A stretch of DNA of 64,000 nt from Gautieria morchelliformis (taxonomy: Eukaryota; Basidiomycota; Agaricomycetes; Gomphales; Gomphaceae). Positions 11,800 through 20,746 of this stretch are shown here, in pieces (position 1 is the stretch's first letter; every line of letters begins with the position of its first letter). Location: NCBI GenBank assembly GCA_015179125.1, contig WHVA01000065.1, positions 62,001 to 126,000 on the forward strand, written 5' to 3'. A program made the translations under genes and the position numbers. The notes beneath the pieces were generated by a model. The model was not told the DNA's origin. It saw only the letters and a list, made by a program, of their open reading frames with translations, and ran no database searches.

Positions 11800-12351
11800 T
11801 TTGTGGCAGCTTCATCCTTCAGGGCGATTCTGATCGTGCTGGATCTGTAGGTGGTTATGTCATCTTCCGCCTCTTTGTCCCATTCATAGTATTGGGACTG
11901 TTTGGGTTCCCACTCATCAGTGGGTGCATCTCTGTTGTCCAGAGACTCAATGGGTTGGGGATCACCTTCCCCCTCTTCATTGATCTGCTGAAGAGAATTT
12001 TACTTGCGATCCACATCCAGATCCTCTGCATCATTATTGTGCCTTGCAGCCACTGTCCATATGCTGGACCTGAGTTGGGGGCATTCAGCCTTCTTGTGGC
12101 CAGTTTGGCCGCATTCAAAGCACATAGTACTGCTTTGATTACTGCCAGGTCTATTGTTATGTCAATTTGTCTTTCGGTGGTGGGACCGGCTTCAGCGATG
12201 TCCCTGGCACTTGAGGCTGTTTAGCCTTGGGTGGTCATCCAGCTTGGGCTGGGCATGGGGGTGGAGGTTGTTATGACGCCCCACTCCTTGGGAACAGGAT
12301 AGGCCTGCTCAGGCCTGTCTGTGTTACTGGCTTGTTTGCTGCAAGCCGGGC
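11800..12351 (-). pseudogene. Gy-C copy A: gag zinc knuckle and linker
   Basis: The minus strand gives CFECGQTGHKKAEC, a canonical CX2CX4HX4C knuckle, at about 12118-12075. It is followed by an acidic linker rich in D and E (NEEGEGDPQPIESLDNRDAP). B1 inserted immediately upstream, between 12351 and 20547, separating it from the rest of gag. Confidence 0.8.
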
Positions 12352-12356
12352 CACGC

Positions 12357-13085
12357 TGTTACGACTGTTCATTTCTGACTTCCTACCTTCAGTTCCACAA
12401 CACATTCCACCCCCCCGATATTTCCGACATCCCGCCCTTGTTCATTTCCCTTGTTCTTTTGACTCTATTACTCGGACCCACTGGACCCACCTCACCGTTC
12501 ATCAAGACCATGTGTCCGGCCCTCCTTGTGTTTCGTTGCCAGATATGTTTTCCCGACCCCTTGTTCTTTGCCATTGTTCTACCTTACCCTGAACCCCCTT
12601 GTAGTCCCATTATTCCCAATTAGTTAGTTCCCACGCATTGTCTACTCGACTTCCGCTTTCCCCGGAATTTGCTTAGTACTACCCCATTACCTGTTGTCTC
12701 AGCTCTTTGTATAAAAGCCTGTCATGTATGTCTGTTATTCTGCAACCAGATAATCACCTTCGATACTTGATTTCCTTCGCTCCATCTCCTGTTCTTAGCA
12801 CAGCGAGTCTAGCAAGACCTCAGTCTCTCCGCCTTCCATCTTCTGCCTTCCGTCTTCTGCCTTCCGTCTTCTGCCTTCCGTCTTCCGCCTTCCGTCTTCT
12901 GCCTTCCGCCTTCCGCCTTCCGCCTCAGTTCCGACTCAAGTTCCGACCAACCTCTAGTTCAGTACTTTTCGACTTCCGACTCATTTCCAAAATACTTAGG
13001 ATGATAGTTCATTGGGGGCGCAACCTATAAGTTGAAGCCGCTGTCCTTTCCAGTTCCGGCTTAGTGGAAATCTCGATACGTAACA
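12357..13085 (+). repeat. 5' LTR of B1
   Basis: 729 bp, against 661 bp for the 3' LTR. The excess is an expanded pyrimidine tandem tract (units like CTTCTGCCTTCCG) at about 12826-12925. TATAAAA lies at 12710. The putative RNA start with AACCAGATAAT is at 12744-12754. The U5-like end contains GGGGGCGCAACC. Confidence 0.95.
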
Positions 13086-13087
13086 GT

Positions 13088-13098
13088 ATTATCTGATT
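13088..13098 (+). other. Primer-binding site, self-priming type
   Basis: ATTATCTGATT lies two bases inside the LTR end. Its complement AATCAGATAAT matches 10 of 11 bases at 12744-12754 in the LTR, about 34 nt after the TATA box, where transcription should start. In B2 the match is 13 of 13. No match to a tRNA 3' end is obvious. This is the arrangement known from Tf1 of fission yeast. Confidence 0.65.
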
Positions 13099-13118
13099 CC
13101 CACCCGATAACTATCACT

Positions 13119-14493
13119 ATGCCTCCTCGTACCACAGCTGCTTCAGCTCGAGCAGGAGCTGTCGAAGCTCTCTCTTATTTTGGCAGTCTTAGATCCGCAG
13201 CACCAAGGCACGCGGAACCCTCCGGCAGCTCTCGTGCTGACGATGAGCTCTCCGATGCTATTCCGCAGTGATTCGAAGAAGTTCCCGAGGCTAATCCCGA
13301 CGACAATCCATGACTATGACAGAAACTCGACGAGTAGCAGCGGCGAACAAACAGCAGCATCATTCTGACGCCCAGCTCCACCACCAGGACCACCTCCAGG
13401 CGGCCCTCATGGTGGCCCACCCGGCGGTCCCCCAGGCGGTCCTCCCGGCGGTCCTCCACCTCCAATTCCACCTCAGATTCCCGCCAACCCAGTTCCGCCC
13501 GCACCAGTTCCGGATATTGCACAAGCCATCGCCATGCTAGCCGGACAACTTCAGCGCCCGGCCCAAGCACCACCATGCCCCAAGACAAAGGTCCGCAAAC
13601 CAGATCAATTCGACGGTTCCGACCCCAAGAAGCTCCAGCCATTTCTGGTCCAGCTTCAACTCAACTTCTGTGATCGTCCTGACGCCTTTCCCGACGACTA
13701 ACGAAAGGTCAATTACGCCCTTTCCTATCTCTGAGGCACGGCTCTCGACTATTTTGAACCCGCCCTCATGGATCCGTTTGCTCTCGTGGACTGGTCCAAC
13801 GATTACCACAACTTTGTTTCCGAACTCCGCAGCAACTTCGGGCCATTTGACATGGAAGCCGATGCGGAAAATGAACTCGATAAGCTTCGTATGAAAGACA
13901 CTCATAAGATAGCTAAATATATCGTCACATTCCAGCAGCTCGCTCCTCGAGTCCAATGGGGAGAAGCCCCACTCTGACGCCAATTCTACATGGGCTTGCC
14001 ATCCCGGATCAAGGATGAAATTGCCCGCGTTGGAAAACCCGCCACCCTTACCGACCTTCGCAATTTAGCCCAATCCATCGATTCGTGCTACTGGGAAAGA
14101 CATTCCGAGATCGCTCGCGAAACTTCTGCCCAGAGCAAGAACGACAAGTCTTCCGACAAGAAGTCTGACAAAGACAAGAAGAAGACTAATTCCGGAAACA
14201 ACAACTCCAGAAACAACAACAACAACTCCACCCCTCGCAATAACCAGGCCTCTGGTTCCAACACCAACACCCGGAAGAGCACTCCGGACCTTTCTGACAA
14301 ACTTGGGAAGGACAGAAAACTAACCCCTGTAGAACACCAGCATCGCATGGACAACAACCTTTGCCTTTTCTGCAGCAAAGGCGGTCATGTCGCTCGCGAT
14401 TGCACCCGAGCTTCCGCTTCCGCTGCTAAGGCCAAGGGCCGTGCGGTGAAGACGGAAGAGAAATCCGAAGCGGCTCCCGCTACGGATGCATAA
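13119..14493 (+). pseudogene. gag of B1, broken
   Basis: Nucleocapsid/capsid polyprotein, homologous throughout to the intact 458-codon gag of B2. The start ATG is 34 nt after the LTR in both copies. Lesions relative to B2: TGA at 13269, one inserted base near 13311, TGA at 13366, TAA at 13699, TGA at 13732 and TGA at 13975, and the final A-run is interrupted (GCATAAAAATAG). Three TGAs replace CGA of B2. The C-terminal part (13990-14493) is open and keeps the zinc knuckle CLFCSKGGHVARDC. No full-length Gag can be made. Confidence 0.9.
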
Positions 14494-14503
14494 AAATAGT
14501 CAG

Positions 14504-14536
14504 CAGTCCTCCAGCCTCCGCATGAGCTGAGGGCTG
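14504..14536 (+). promoter_or_regulatory. Gag-pol junction hairpin (B1)
   Basis: CAGTCCTC at 14504-14511 pairs with GAGGGCTG at 14529-14536 (one G-U pair). The loop carries CATGA, whose TGA closes the pol frame. Pol is open from the next codon on. The same hairpin is in B2 and, with one compensatory pair change, at 7574-7604. Confidence 0.6.
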
Positions 14537-17500
14537 TGTTGACCCCATTCGTGCGACAAACGAGGTTAAACTCAATGCATCCGCTCTTTCGTCCTCCGAC
14601 TCCCTCTCTGTTCCGCTCACTTCCGACACAATTTCCACACCCCCGTTCACAGCATTGATCGACTCCGGTTTGACTCACTGTTTCCTCGATTCTGACTTTG
14701 TTTTGAAACATAAACTTCCGACCCGCAACATTCCGACAATTCCGCTCCGCCTTTTCGACGGGTCGTCTAACATGGCAATTTCCCAAGTCGTGGACCTGTC
14801 TATCCGTTTCGCTACTGGGGACAACCATGAAGTTATGTTTTACATTACTCCGCTAGATGCTAGCTGTTCCGTTGTACTAGGACACAATTGGCTCACCCGA
14901 TATAATCCGTCGATTAACTGGGCATTGGGTCAAATACAGTTCTGTACCCCGGATCAACTTCCGTCTATTCTGACTTCGTCCACAAAGAAGGCTCAGGCCT
15001 CTTCTGCAACTCCGCTGGTGGATTCAGTTCCACACTCCGGTCCCGCTTTAGCACCTCCGTCCCTTGAAGCTCCTCGAATTGCGCTCATTTCCGCCACCGC
15101 TTTCCGCGTATTGCAACGGCAAGAAGACACGACCGTTTTCCAGCTTCACCTTTCCGACTCGGCTTCAGTCAAGGCTCGTTCCGCCTCGACTTCTGCTCCG
15201 GTCAACATGAGCTCAGTTCCGGATGAATATCGTGACTTCCCGGACATGTTCAATAAGGCCAAAGCCGATAAACCTGCTGAACATCGACCTTACGATCTGA
15301 AGATAGATTTGGAAGAAGGAGCATCTCCGCCCCTTGGACTGATCTACTCTCTTTCGCAAAGTGAACTCCAAACTCTCCGAGAGTTTGTCGATGAACATCT
15401 CAACATGGGCTTTATCCGCCCTTCGCTGTCTCTGCACGGCGCTCCGGTCCTTTTCGTCAAGAAGAAGGACGGATCTCTCCGCCTCTGCGTCGATTTCCGT
15501 GGACTCAACGCCCTCACTAAGAAGGACAAATATCTGCTTCCGTGTATTTCCGACCTACTCGACACTCCCCGCAGGGTGAAGATCTACACCAAAATTGACC
15601 TCTGGCATGCTTATCACCTTGTCCGCATCCGGGAAGGTGACGAGTGGAAAACCACTTTCCGCACCTGCTACGGTGCTTTTGAGTGGGTCGTCATGCCTTT
15701 CGGTCTAACCAATGCTCCCGCCGCTTTTCAGCGATTCATGAACGACATATTTTCCGACCTTCTCGACGTATGCGTCCTCGTCTACATTGACGACATCCTC
15801 ATCTATTCCGACTCACCGGAAAAACATCGGGAACATGTCTGTGAAGTACTCCGCCGTCTCCGCAAACACCATCTCTACGCAAAAGCAGAGAAATGCGAAT
15901 GGCATCGTGACACGGTCGAATACCTCGGCTACATCCTCTCTCCAACAGGTCTTACCATGGCAGAGGACAAGGTCAAGGCAATTCAAGAATGGCCGGAACC
16001 CCGACGTGTTAAGGATGTACAGTCTTTCCTTGGCTTCGCCAACTTTTACCGGCGTTTCATTTACAATTTTTCTGACATTACTGTTCCGCTCATGCATCTC
16101 ACCAGGAAGGGTGCCCCATGGAATTTCACCCCGGAATGCTGTTCTGCATTTGAAGCCCTCAAATCGGCCTTCACTACGGCTCCTATACTCGGTTTCTGGA
16201 TTCCAGATGCCCAACTTGTACTCGAAACCGACGCTTCTGACTACGCGCTAGCCGCCATTCTTTCCATCATTTCCCCCGACGACGGAGAAATTCATCTGAT
16301 CGCCTTTCATTCCCGCACCTTTTCCGCCCCAGAACTCAACTACGACGTCCACGATAAGGAACTACTTGCGATTTTGGAAGCCTTCAAAATCTGGAGACAC
16401 TACCTCGAAGGTCCAACTTATCCGATCGACATTGTAACGGATCATAAGAACCTTGAGTATTTTGCAACTACTAAGATTTTGACTCGCCGTCAAGTCCGCT
16501 GGTCTGAATATCTCTCACAGTTCAACATGGTGATCCACTTCTGCCCCGGAAAGCTCAGAGCAAAACCCGATGCACTCACTAGACGTTGGGACGTCTACCC
16601 AAAAGAGGGAAGTAGCGACTATGCCAGTGTTAATCCGCACAACTTCCGCCCAGTATTCTCCACTGAGCAACTGGCATCGTCCCTGCGTGCCACAGCATTG
16701 CAGTTTCCACTACTCCGCACCTCAATTATTATGGACACCGAGTCTCTCCGTTCCACACTCCATTCCGCACCCCGTTCCGCACCCCGTTCCGCACCCCGTT
16801 CCGCACCCCGTTCCGCACCCCGTTCCGCACCCCGTTCCGCACCCCATTCCGCACCCCGTTCCGCACCCCGTTCCGCACCCCGTTCCGCACCCCGTTCCGC
16901 ACCCCGTTCCGCACTCCATTCCGACATCCGTTCCGCACTTCGTTCTGACCCCATCTCTGCAACCCACCTCGATGATCCAACCAGTCCTGGATGGTCCCTC
17001 GACTCCAACGGATTTCTCCGCTACAAGTCCTGGATCTACATTCCAGACACCAACAATCTACGACTTCGCATACTCCAGCAAAGCCACGATCACCTGCTCT
17101 CAGGGCACCAAGGCCAAAACAAGACCCTCGACATAATCCAACGTACTTACACTTTGCCACCTCTCCGCACGATGGTCCAAGACTATTGCAAGTCATGCAC
17201 CACCTGTATGCGCGCCAAGCCCCAACGTCACAAACCCTACGGGCTCCTAAAGCAACTTCCGATCCCAGAACAACCGTGGAATTCGATATCCATGGACTTC
17301 ATTGAGAAACTTCCTAAGTCATCTGGATATGATACCATTCTAGTTATTGTTGACCGCCTCACAAAGCAGTCGATCTTTATTCCAACTTATGACACCATCA
17401 CTTCCGCCCAGCTCGCACAGCTCTTTGTGCTCCACGTCTTTTCCAAGCACGGAATTCCTTCCCATGTCACTTCCGACCGTGGATCCGAATTCGTGTCATC

Positions 17501-18347
17501 CTTTTTCCGCACACTCGGCAAGGCTCTCGACATGAAGTTCCACTTCACTTCCGGTTATCACCCCGAAGGAGACAGACAGACGGAACGTACTAATCAGACC
17601 CTTGAGCAGTATCTCCGCGTCTATTGCAACTACCAACATAGCAATTGGTCCGACCTTCTTCCGCTCGCGGAATTTGCCTACAACAATGCGCTTTCTGCCA
17701 CCACCGGAATCTCACCCTTTTACGCCAACAAAGGCTACCACCCGAATCTCGCCATCCACCCTGAACGCGACCTCGCCTCTGCAAGAGCTCGAGATTTCGC
17801 TGTGGAACTTGACGACCTTCACCAACACCTCCGAGAGAACATCTCCGCTGCCCAAAAGAGATACCAAACTTCCGCCAATCGGAAACGACTTCCGCAACCG
17901 GCATTCGAGATAGGCGACAAAGTCTTTGTCAAAGCTGAAAACTTCCGCACCACTCGTCCCTCGAAGAAACTCTCTGAAAAATACCTTGGACCTTATGAGA
18001 TCATCGCTAAGGCCGGCAGTCGTTCTTTCACCCTCAGACTTCCTGACAATATGCGCGCAGTACACCTGGTATTCCATGTCTCCATGCTTGAGCCCGCAGT
18101 TCCGAATACAATTCCGAATCGAGAACAACCTCCGCCTCCACCAGTCATCATTGACGGAGAACCGGAATATGAGATCTTGGAAATTCTCAACTCAAAGCTC
18201 GACAGACGATACCGCTGCCAACTCCGGTACCTAGTCAAGTGGGCAGGCTATGAAAACACCGACAAAGAGACCTCATGGATTTCCGCCACGGAACTAGACC
18301 ACGCCTCTGACCTCGTCTCTGATTTCCACAAGTCTTATCCTGATTAG
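14526..18347 (+). CDS. Pol polyprotein of B1: PR-RT-RNaseH-IN-chromodomain
   Basis: Open from just after the TGA in the junction hairpin to TAG at 18345; it lies in the -1 frame relative to gag and has no obvious ATG start, so it is probably expressed by recoding. Counting from 14655: protease loop ALIDSGLTHCFL (residues 1-11), RT from about 260 with VYIDDILIYS at about 375, RNase H TDASDYA at about 524 and TDHKNLEYF at about 595. A low-complexity linker at 698-762 is made of four-residue units (SAPR). The integrase HHCC is at about 811-850; catalytic D881, D941 and E977 have 35 residues between the last two. A chromodomain lies at about 1170-1228 (EYEILEIL..YLVKWAGY..SWISATELD). Two conserved RT arginines are replaced (DLW in place of DLR, FRTC in place of FRTR, both possible C-to-T changes at CpG), so activity is doubtful despite the open frame. 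Confidence 0.93.
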   Translation, partial: AEGCVDPIRATNEVKLNASALSSSDSLSVPLTSDTISTPPFTALIDSGLTHCFLDSDFVLKHKLPTRNIPTIPLRLFDGSSNMAISQVVDLSIRFATGDNHEVMFYITPLDASCSVVLGHNWLTRYNPSINWALGQIQFCTPDQLPSILTSSTKKAQASSATPLVDSVPHSGPALAPPSLEAPRIALISATAFRVLQRQEDTTVFQLHLSDSASVKARSASTSAPVNMSSVPDEYRDFPDMFNKAKADKPAEHRPYDLKIDLEEGASPPLGLIYSLSQSELQTLREFVDEHLNMGFIRPSLSLHGAPVLFVKKKDGSLRLCVDFRGLNALTKKDKYLLPCISDLLDTPRRVKIYTKIDLWHAYHLVRIREGDEWKTTFRTCYGAFEWVVMPFGLTNAPAAFQRFMNDIFSDLLDVCVLVYIDDILIYSDSPEKHREHVCEVLRRLRKHHLYAKAEKCEWHRDTVEYLGYILSPTGLTMAEDKVKAIQEWPEPRRVKDVQSFLGFANFYRRFIYNFSDITVPLMHLTRKGAPWNFTPECCSAFEALKSAFTTAPILGFWIPDAQLVLETDASDYALAAILSIISPDDGEIHLIAFHSRTFSAPELNYDVHDKELLAILEAFKIWRHYLEGPTYPIDIVTDHKNLEYFATTKILTRRQVRWSEYLSQFNMVIHFCPGKLRAKPDALTRRWDVYPKEGSSDYASVNPHNFRPVFSTEQLASSLRATALQFPLLRTSIIMDTESLRSTLHSAPRSAPRSAPRSAPRSAPRSAPRSAPHSAPRSAPRSAPRSAPRSAPRSALHSDIRSALRSDPISATHLDDPTSPGWSLDSNGFLRYKSWIYIPDTNNLRLRILQQSHDHLLSGHQGQNKTLDIIQRTYTLPPLRTMVQDYCKSCTTCMRAKPQRHKPYGLLKQLPIPEQPWNSISMDFIEKLPKSSGYDTILVIVDRLTKQSIFIPTYDTITSAQLAQLFVLHVFSKHGIPSHVTSDRGSEFVSSFFRTLGKALDMKFHFTSGYHPEGDRQTERTNQTLEQYLRVYCNYQHSNWSDLLPLAEFAYNNALSATTGISPFYANKGYHPNLAIHPERDLASARARDFAVELDDLHQHLRENISAAQKRYQTSANRKRLPQPAFEIGDKVFVKAENFRTTRPSKKLSEKYLGPYEIIAKAGSRSFTLRLPDNMRAVHLVFHVSMLEPAVPNTIPNREQPPPPPVIIDGEPEYEILEILNSKLDRRYRCQLRYLVKWAGYENTDKETSWISATELDHASDLVSDFHKSYPD
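16748..16940 (+). repeat. 12-bp tandem array inside pol
   Basis: About 16 units of the type CCGTTCCGCACC, twelve of them near-perfect and encoding Ser-Ala-Pro-Arg/His. The array is absent from the same place in B2 (60800-60835), which goes directly from SLHSDIRSALRS. It lies between RNase H and integrase and keeps the pol frame. The unit has no stop in any of the six frames, which explains several long overlapping frames here. Confidence 0.95.
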
Positions 18348-18502
18348 CCTGGCCCCATTTCTGCGCCCTAGTCATTTCCGACCTCAATTCCAATACCCAG
18401 TGTTTTCTTACAGTTCTCAAGTTACATGTCAAATCCGATTAATTCCCGATTACGCTATTTTCCGACACTTCAAGAGATTAAATTACAAGTCACTTCGACA
18501 CC

Positions 18503-19759
18503 CTACTCCTCCCTCATCGTTTCCGCCTCACCCTCGTTCTCCACTTCCGCACCCTCTTCCGCATTCCCTATCTCCACACTGACCAACTCGGTCCCCACCC
18601 TCGTATCCGCCACCTGACTCGGACCCGCTTCCGCCCCATTCTCCTCCTGCATCCGCAAGTCCATTCTTTCCCAGACCATGTCATTCCGCCACCGGTACTC
18701 CCGCTTGAACTGCTCCAAGACCGCCGACATAACGGTCATCTGGTTCTGGAAGGACAGCAACTGCTGTTCCTGAACCGCCGCCATCTCCACGAGGATGTTC
18801 CGGACCCCGCGTTGGGTTTTCCGGATCCCCCTCAATGACTCCACAATATCAAGCAGTGGGGACACCATGGAGAAGCGGTTGAGCACCACTGTCTCCGAGG
18901 TTCCGGTCACCGGAAATCCTTCCGCCTTCTTTCCGCTCGGTCCCGGTTTCGACTTGGGGGTTTCAGGCCCCTCGGTCTCAACCCTGCGTCTTTTCCGCTC
19001 CACCCTCGCGGCACACCCATCCACCACGCAACGTCACTTCTTGTCCCGGCACCGTTCGCAGGCCGTCTCCCGCGGATTTTCCGACCACACACACTTCAGG
19101 CCCTTGACCTCGCACGCGTCGCAAGGAGCCTTCTCCTCCTCGCCGTCCCTGGTTTTCCTTTTTCAGGTCATGGGATTCTCCGGCCCCAGCTCTCGCAACT
19201 CCAGTATCCAGGCCATTTTGTCCTTCCAAGCCTGTTGGAACTCGTCCGCCCTCCGTTTCCGTTCCGCAACAATATTCGGCATGGGAGCAACATCTTTTTG
19301 CTTCCCCTTGCCCTCTGGGGGCGGCATGCTTTCCGCAGAGCTTTCCGCTTCCGACTCCCCCTCGGAATCTACGACCCTCTGGCAGTTTTGTTTCCGTGAA
19401 CTCCGAAAAAACACCACAGGACGTTTCCGACTCACCTGTTTGTTCCCCGCCTTTTCCGCCGCGGCCTTGTCTTCCGCAGCTTTTTTGGCCACGTCCCGTT
19501 TCCACTGCTCCTCGCGGAGGCGCAACTCTTCCTCGCGGCGTTTACGGTCTTTTTCTTCCCTCTCCTTCTGCTCCTGTTCCCGACGCTCCTGTTCCCGATG
19601 CTCCTGTTCCTTGTGCTCCTCCTCCAGACACTCCCTCTCTTTCCGTGCGGCTTCCTCGGCCTCGCGCTTTTCGGCCAGCTCCTTCTGCGCAAGCATATCA
19701 GCAAAGTGCTGCTTCATCTCGGCACTGGTCATTTTGGAGAAATCGATTGGAGTGCTCAT
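18503..19759 (-). pseudogene. Antisense gene of B1: coiled coil plus Zn2Cys6-like cluster
   Basis: Minus-strand frame of about 418 codons between pol and the 3' LTR, ATG at 19759-19757, stop at 18505-18503. N-terminus MSTPIDFSKMTSAEMKQHF, then roughly 100 residues of E/K/R-rich heptad-like coiled coil (EKREAEEAARKERE and so on). A basic/acidic linker follows (DSEGESEAESSAES), then the cysteine cluster CDACEVKGLKC...CERCRDKK.RC (19121-19028), fitting CX2CX6CX10CX2CX6C, and a C-terminal helical region. Two in-frame TGAs (19163-19165 and 19034-19036) break it; the second lies inside the cluster. B2 has no stop at those two positions. Function is unknown; DNA binding is inferred only from cysteine spacing. 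It is not a shadow of a plus-strand gene, because the plus strand has no pol homology here. Confidence 0.8.
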
Positions 19760-19880
19760 GATGGATCGAAGCGAAGACACATTTGTTTCCCACCTATCTT
19801 TCGAACTCCGACACGTTTGTTCACAGGTCATGTGATTCCGACTTGTGGTCTCGCGGGGCTCAACCTTAGAAGGGAGATAC

Positions 19881-20541
19881 TGTTACGACTGTTCATTTCC
19901 GACTTCCGACCTTCAGTTCCGCAACACATTCCGCCCCTCCGATATTTCCGACATCCCGCCCCTTGTTCATTTCCCTTGTTCTTTCGACTCTATTACTCGG
20001 ACCCACCGGACCCACCTCACCATTCATCAAGACCATATGTCCGGCCCTCCTTGTGTTTCGTTGCCAGATATGTTTCCCCAACCCCTTGTTCTTTGCCATT
20101 GTTCTACCTTACCCTGAACCCCCCTTGTAGTCCCATTATTCCCAATTAGTTAGTTCCCACGCATTGTCTACTCGACTTCCGCTTCCCCCAGAATTTGCTT
20201 AGTACTACCCCATTACCTGTTGTCTCAGCTCTTTGTATAAAAGCCTGTCATGTATGTCTGTTATTCTGCAACCAGATAATCACCTTCGATACTTGGTTTC
20301 CTTCGCTCCATCTCCTGTTCTTAGCACAGCGAGTCTAGCAAGACCTCAGTCTCTCCACCTTCTGTCTTCCACCTTCCGCCTCAGTTCCGACTCAAGTTCC
20401 GACCAACCTCTAGTTCAGTACTTTCCGACTTCCGACTCATTTCCAAAATACTTAGGACGATAGTTCATTGGGGGCGCAACCTATAAGTTGAAGCCGCTGT
20501 CCTTTCCAGTTCCGGCTTAGCGGAAATCTCAATACGTAACA
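19881..20541 (+). repeat. 3' LTR of B1
   Basis: 661 bp, near-identical in sequence to the 5' LTR apart from the shorter pyrimidine tract. Preceded by AGAAGGGAGATAC (polypurine tract) and followed by the target duplication CACGC. Confidence 0.95.
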
Positions 20542-20546
20542 CACGC

Positions 20547-20746
20547 TTGCTGATGCAGCCACACTCTCTGCCCAGTGCATCCCCATGTTATATTGGGACG
20601 CCTCCTCAATCATGCGGGCTGTTTTGAAGAGCTGCTCTATCAAGCTGCTCTCAGCATTATAGCCCTTTTTGAGGACTTCGTTGCACAGCGCCGACACAAA
20701 CTGTCTATGGAATGTGTAGTCATCCAGTGGCTGTATCATACACGCC
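20547..20746 (-). pseudogene. Gy-C copy A: gag segment between two insertions
   Basis: The minus strand encodes DDYTFHRQFVSALCNEVLKK, then GYNAESSLIEQLFKTARMIE and EASQYNMGM. It matches element C at about 52640-52810 and is the C-terminal part of the capsid region. It lies between the B1 insertion and the solo LTR at 20747. Confidence 0.85.

Larger units (their letters stand above)
12357..20541 (+). mobile_element. Complete Gy-B chromovirus B1
   Basis: 8185 bp, bounded by LTRs that start TGTTACGACTG and end ATACGTAACA. The 5-bp duplication CACGC lies on both sides (12352-12356 and 20542-20546). Order: 5' LTR, self-primer-type PBS, gag (stop-ridden), pol (open, 1230 codons, chromodomain), an antisense gene, a polypurine tract (AGAAGGGAGATA) and the 3' LTR. 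It belongs to the Tf1/sushi-like chromoviruses by domain order (PR-RT-RH-IN-chromodomain) and by PBS type. It sits inside the gag of Gy-C copy A, so it is younger than A. Confidence 0.95.

Noticed and set aside
16748-16940. CRISPR-like array
   Set aside because: The units are contiguous 12-mers without unique spacers, inside a coding frame of a eukaryotic element.
16570-17196. Several long overlapping frames on both strands (repeats of GAER, CGTG, RNGV, VPHP)
   Set aside because: They are shadows of the stop-free 12-bp array in pol and have no conserved counterpart in B2.
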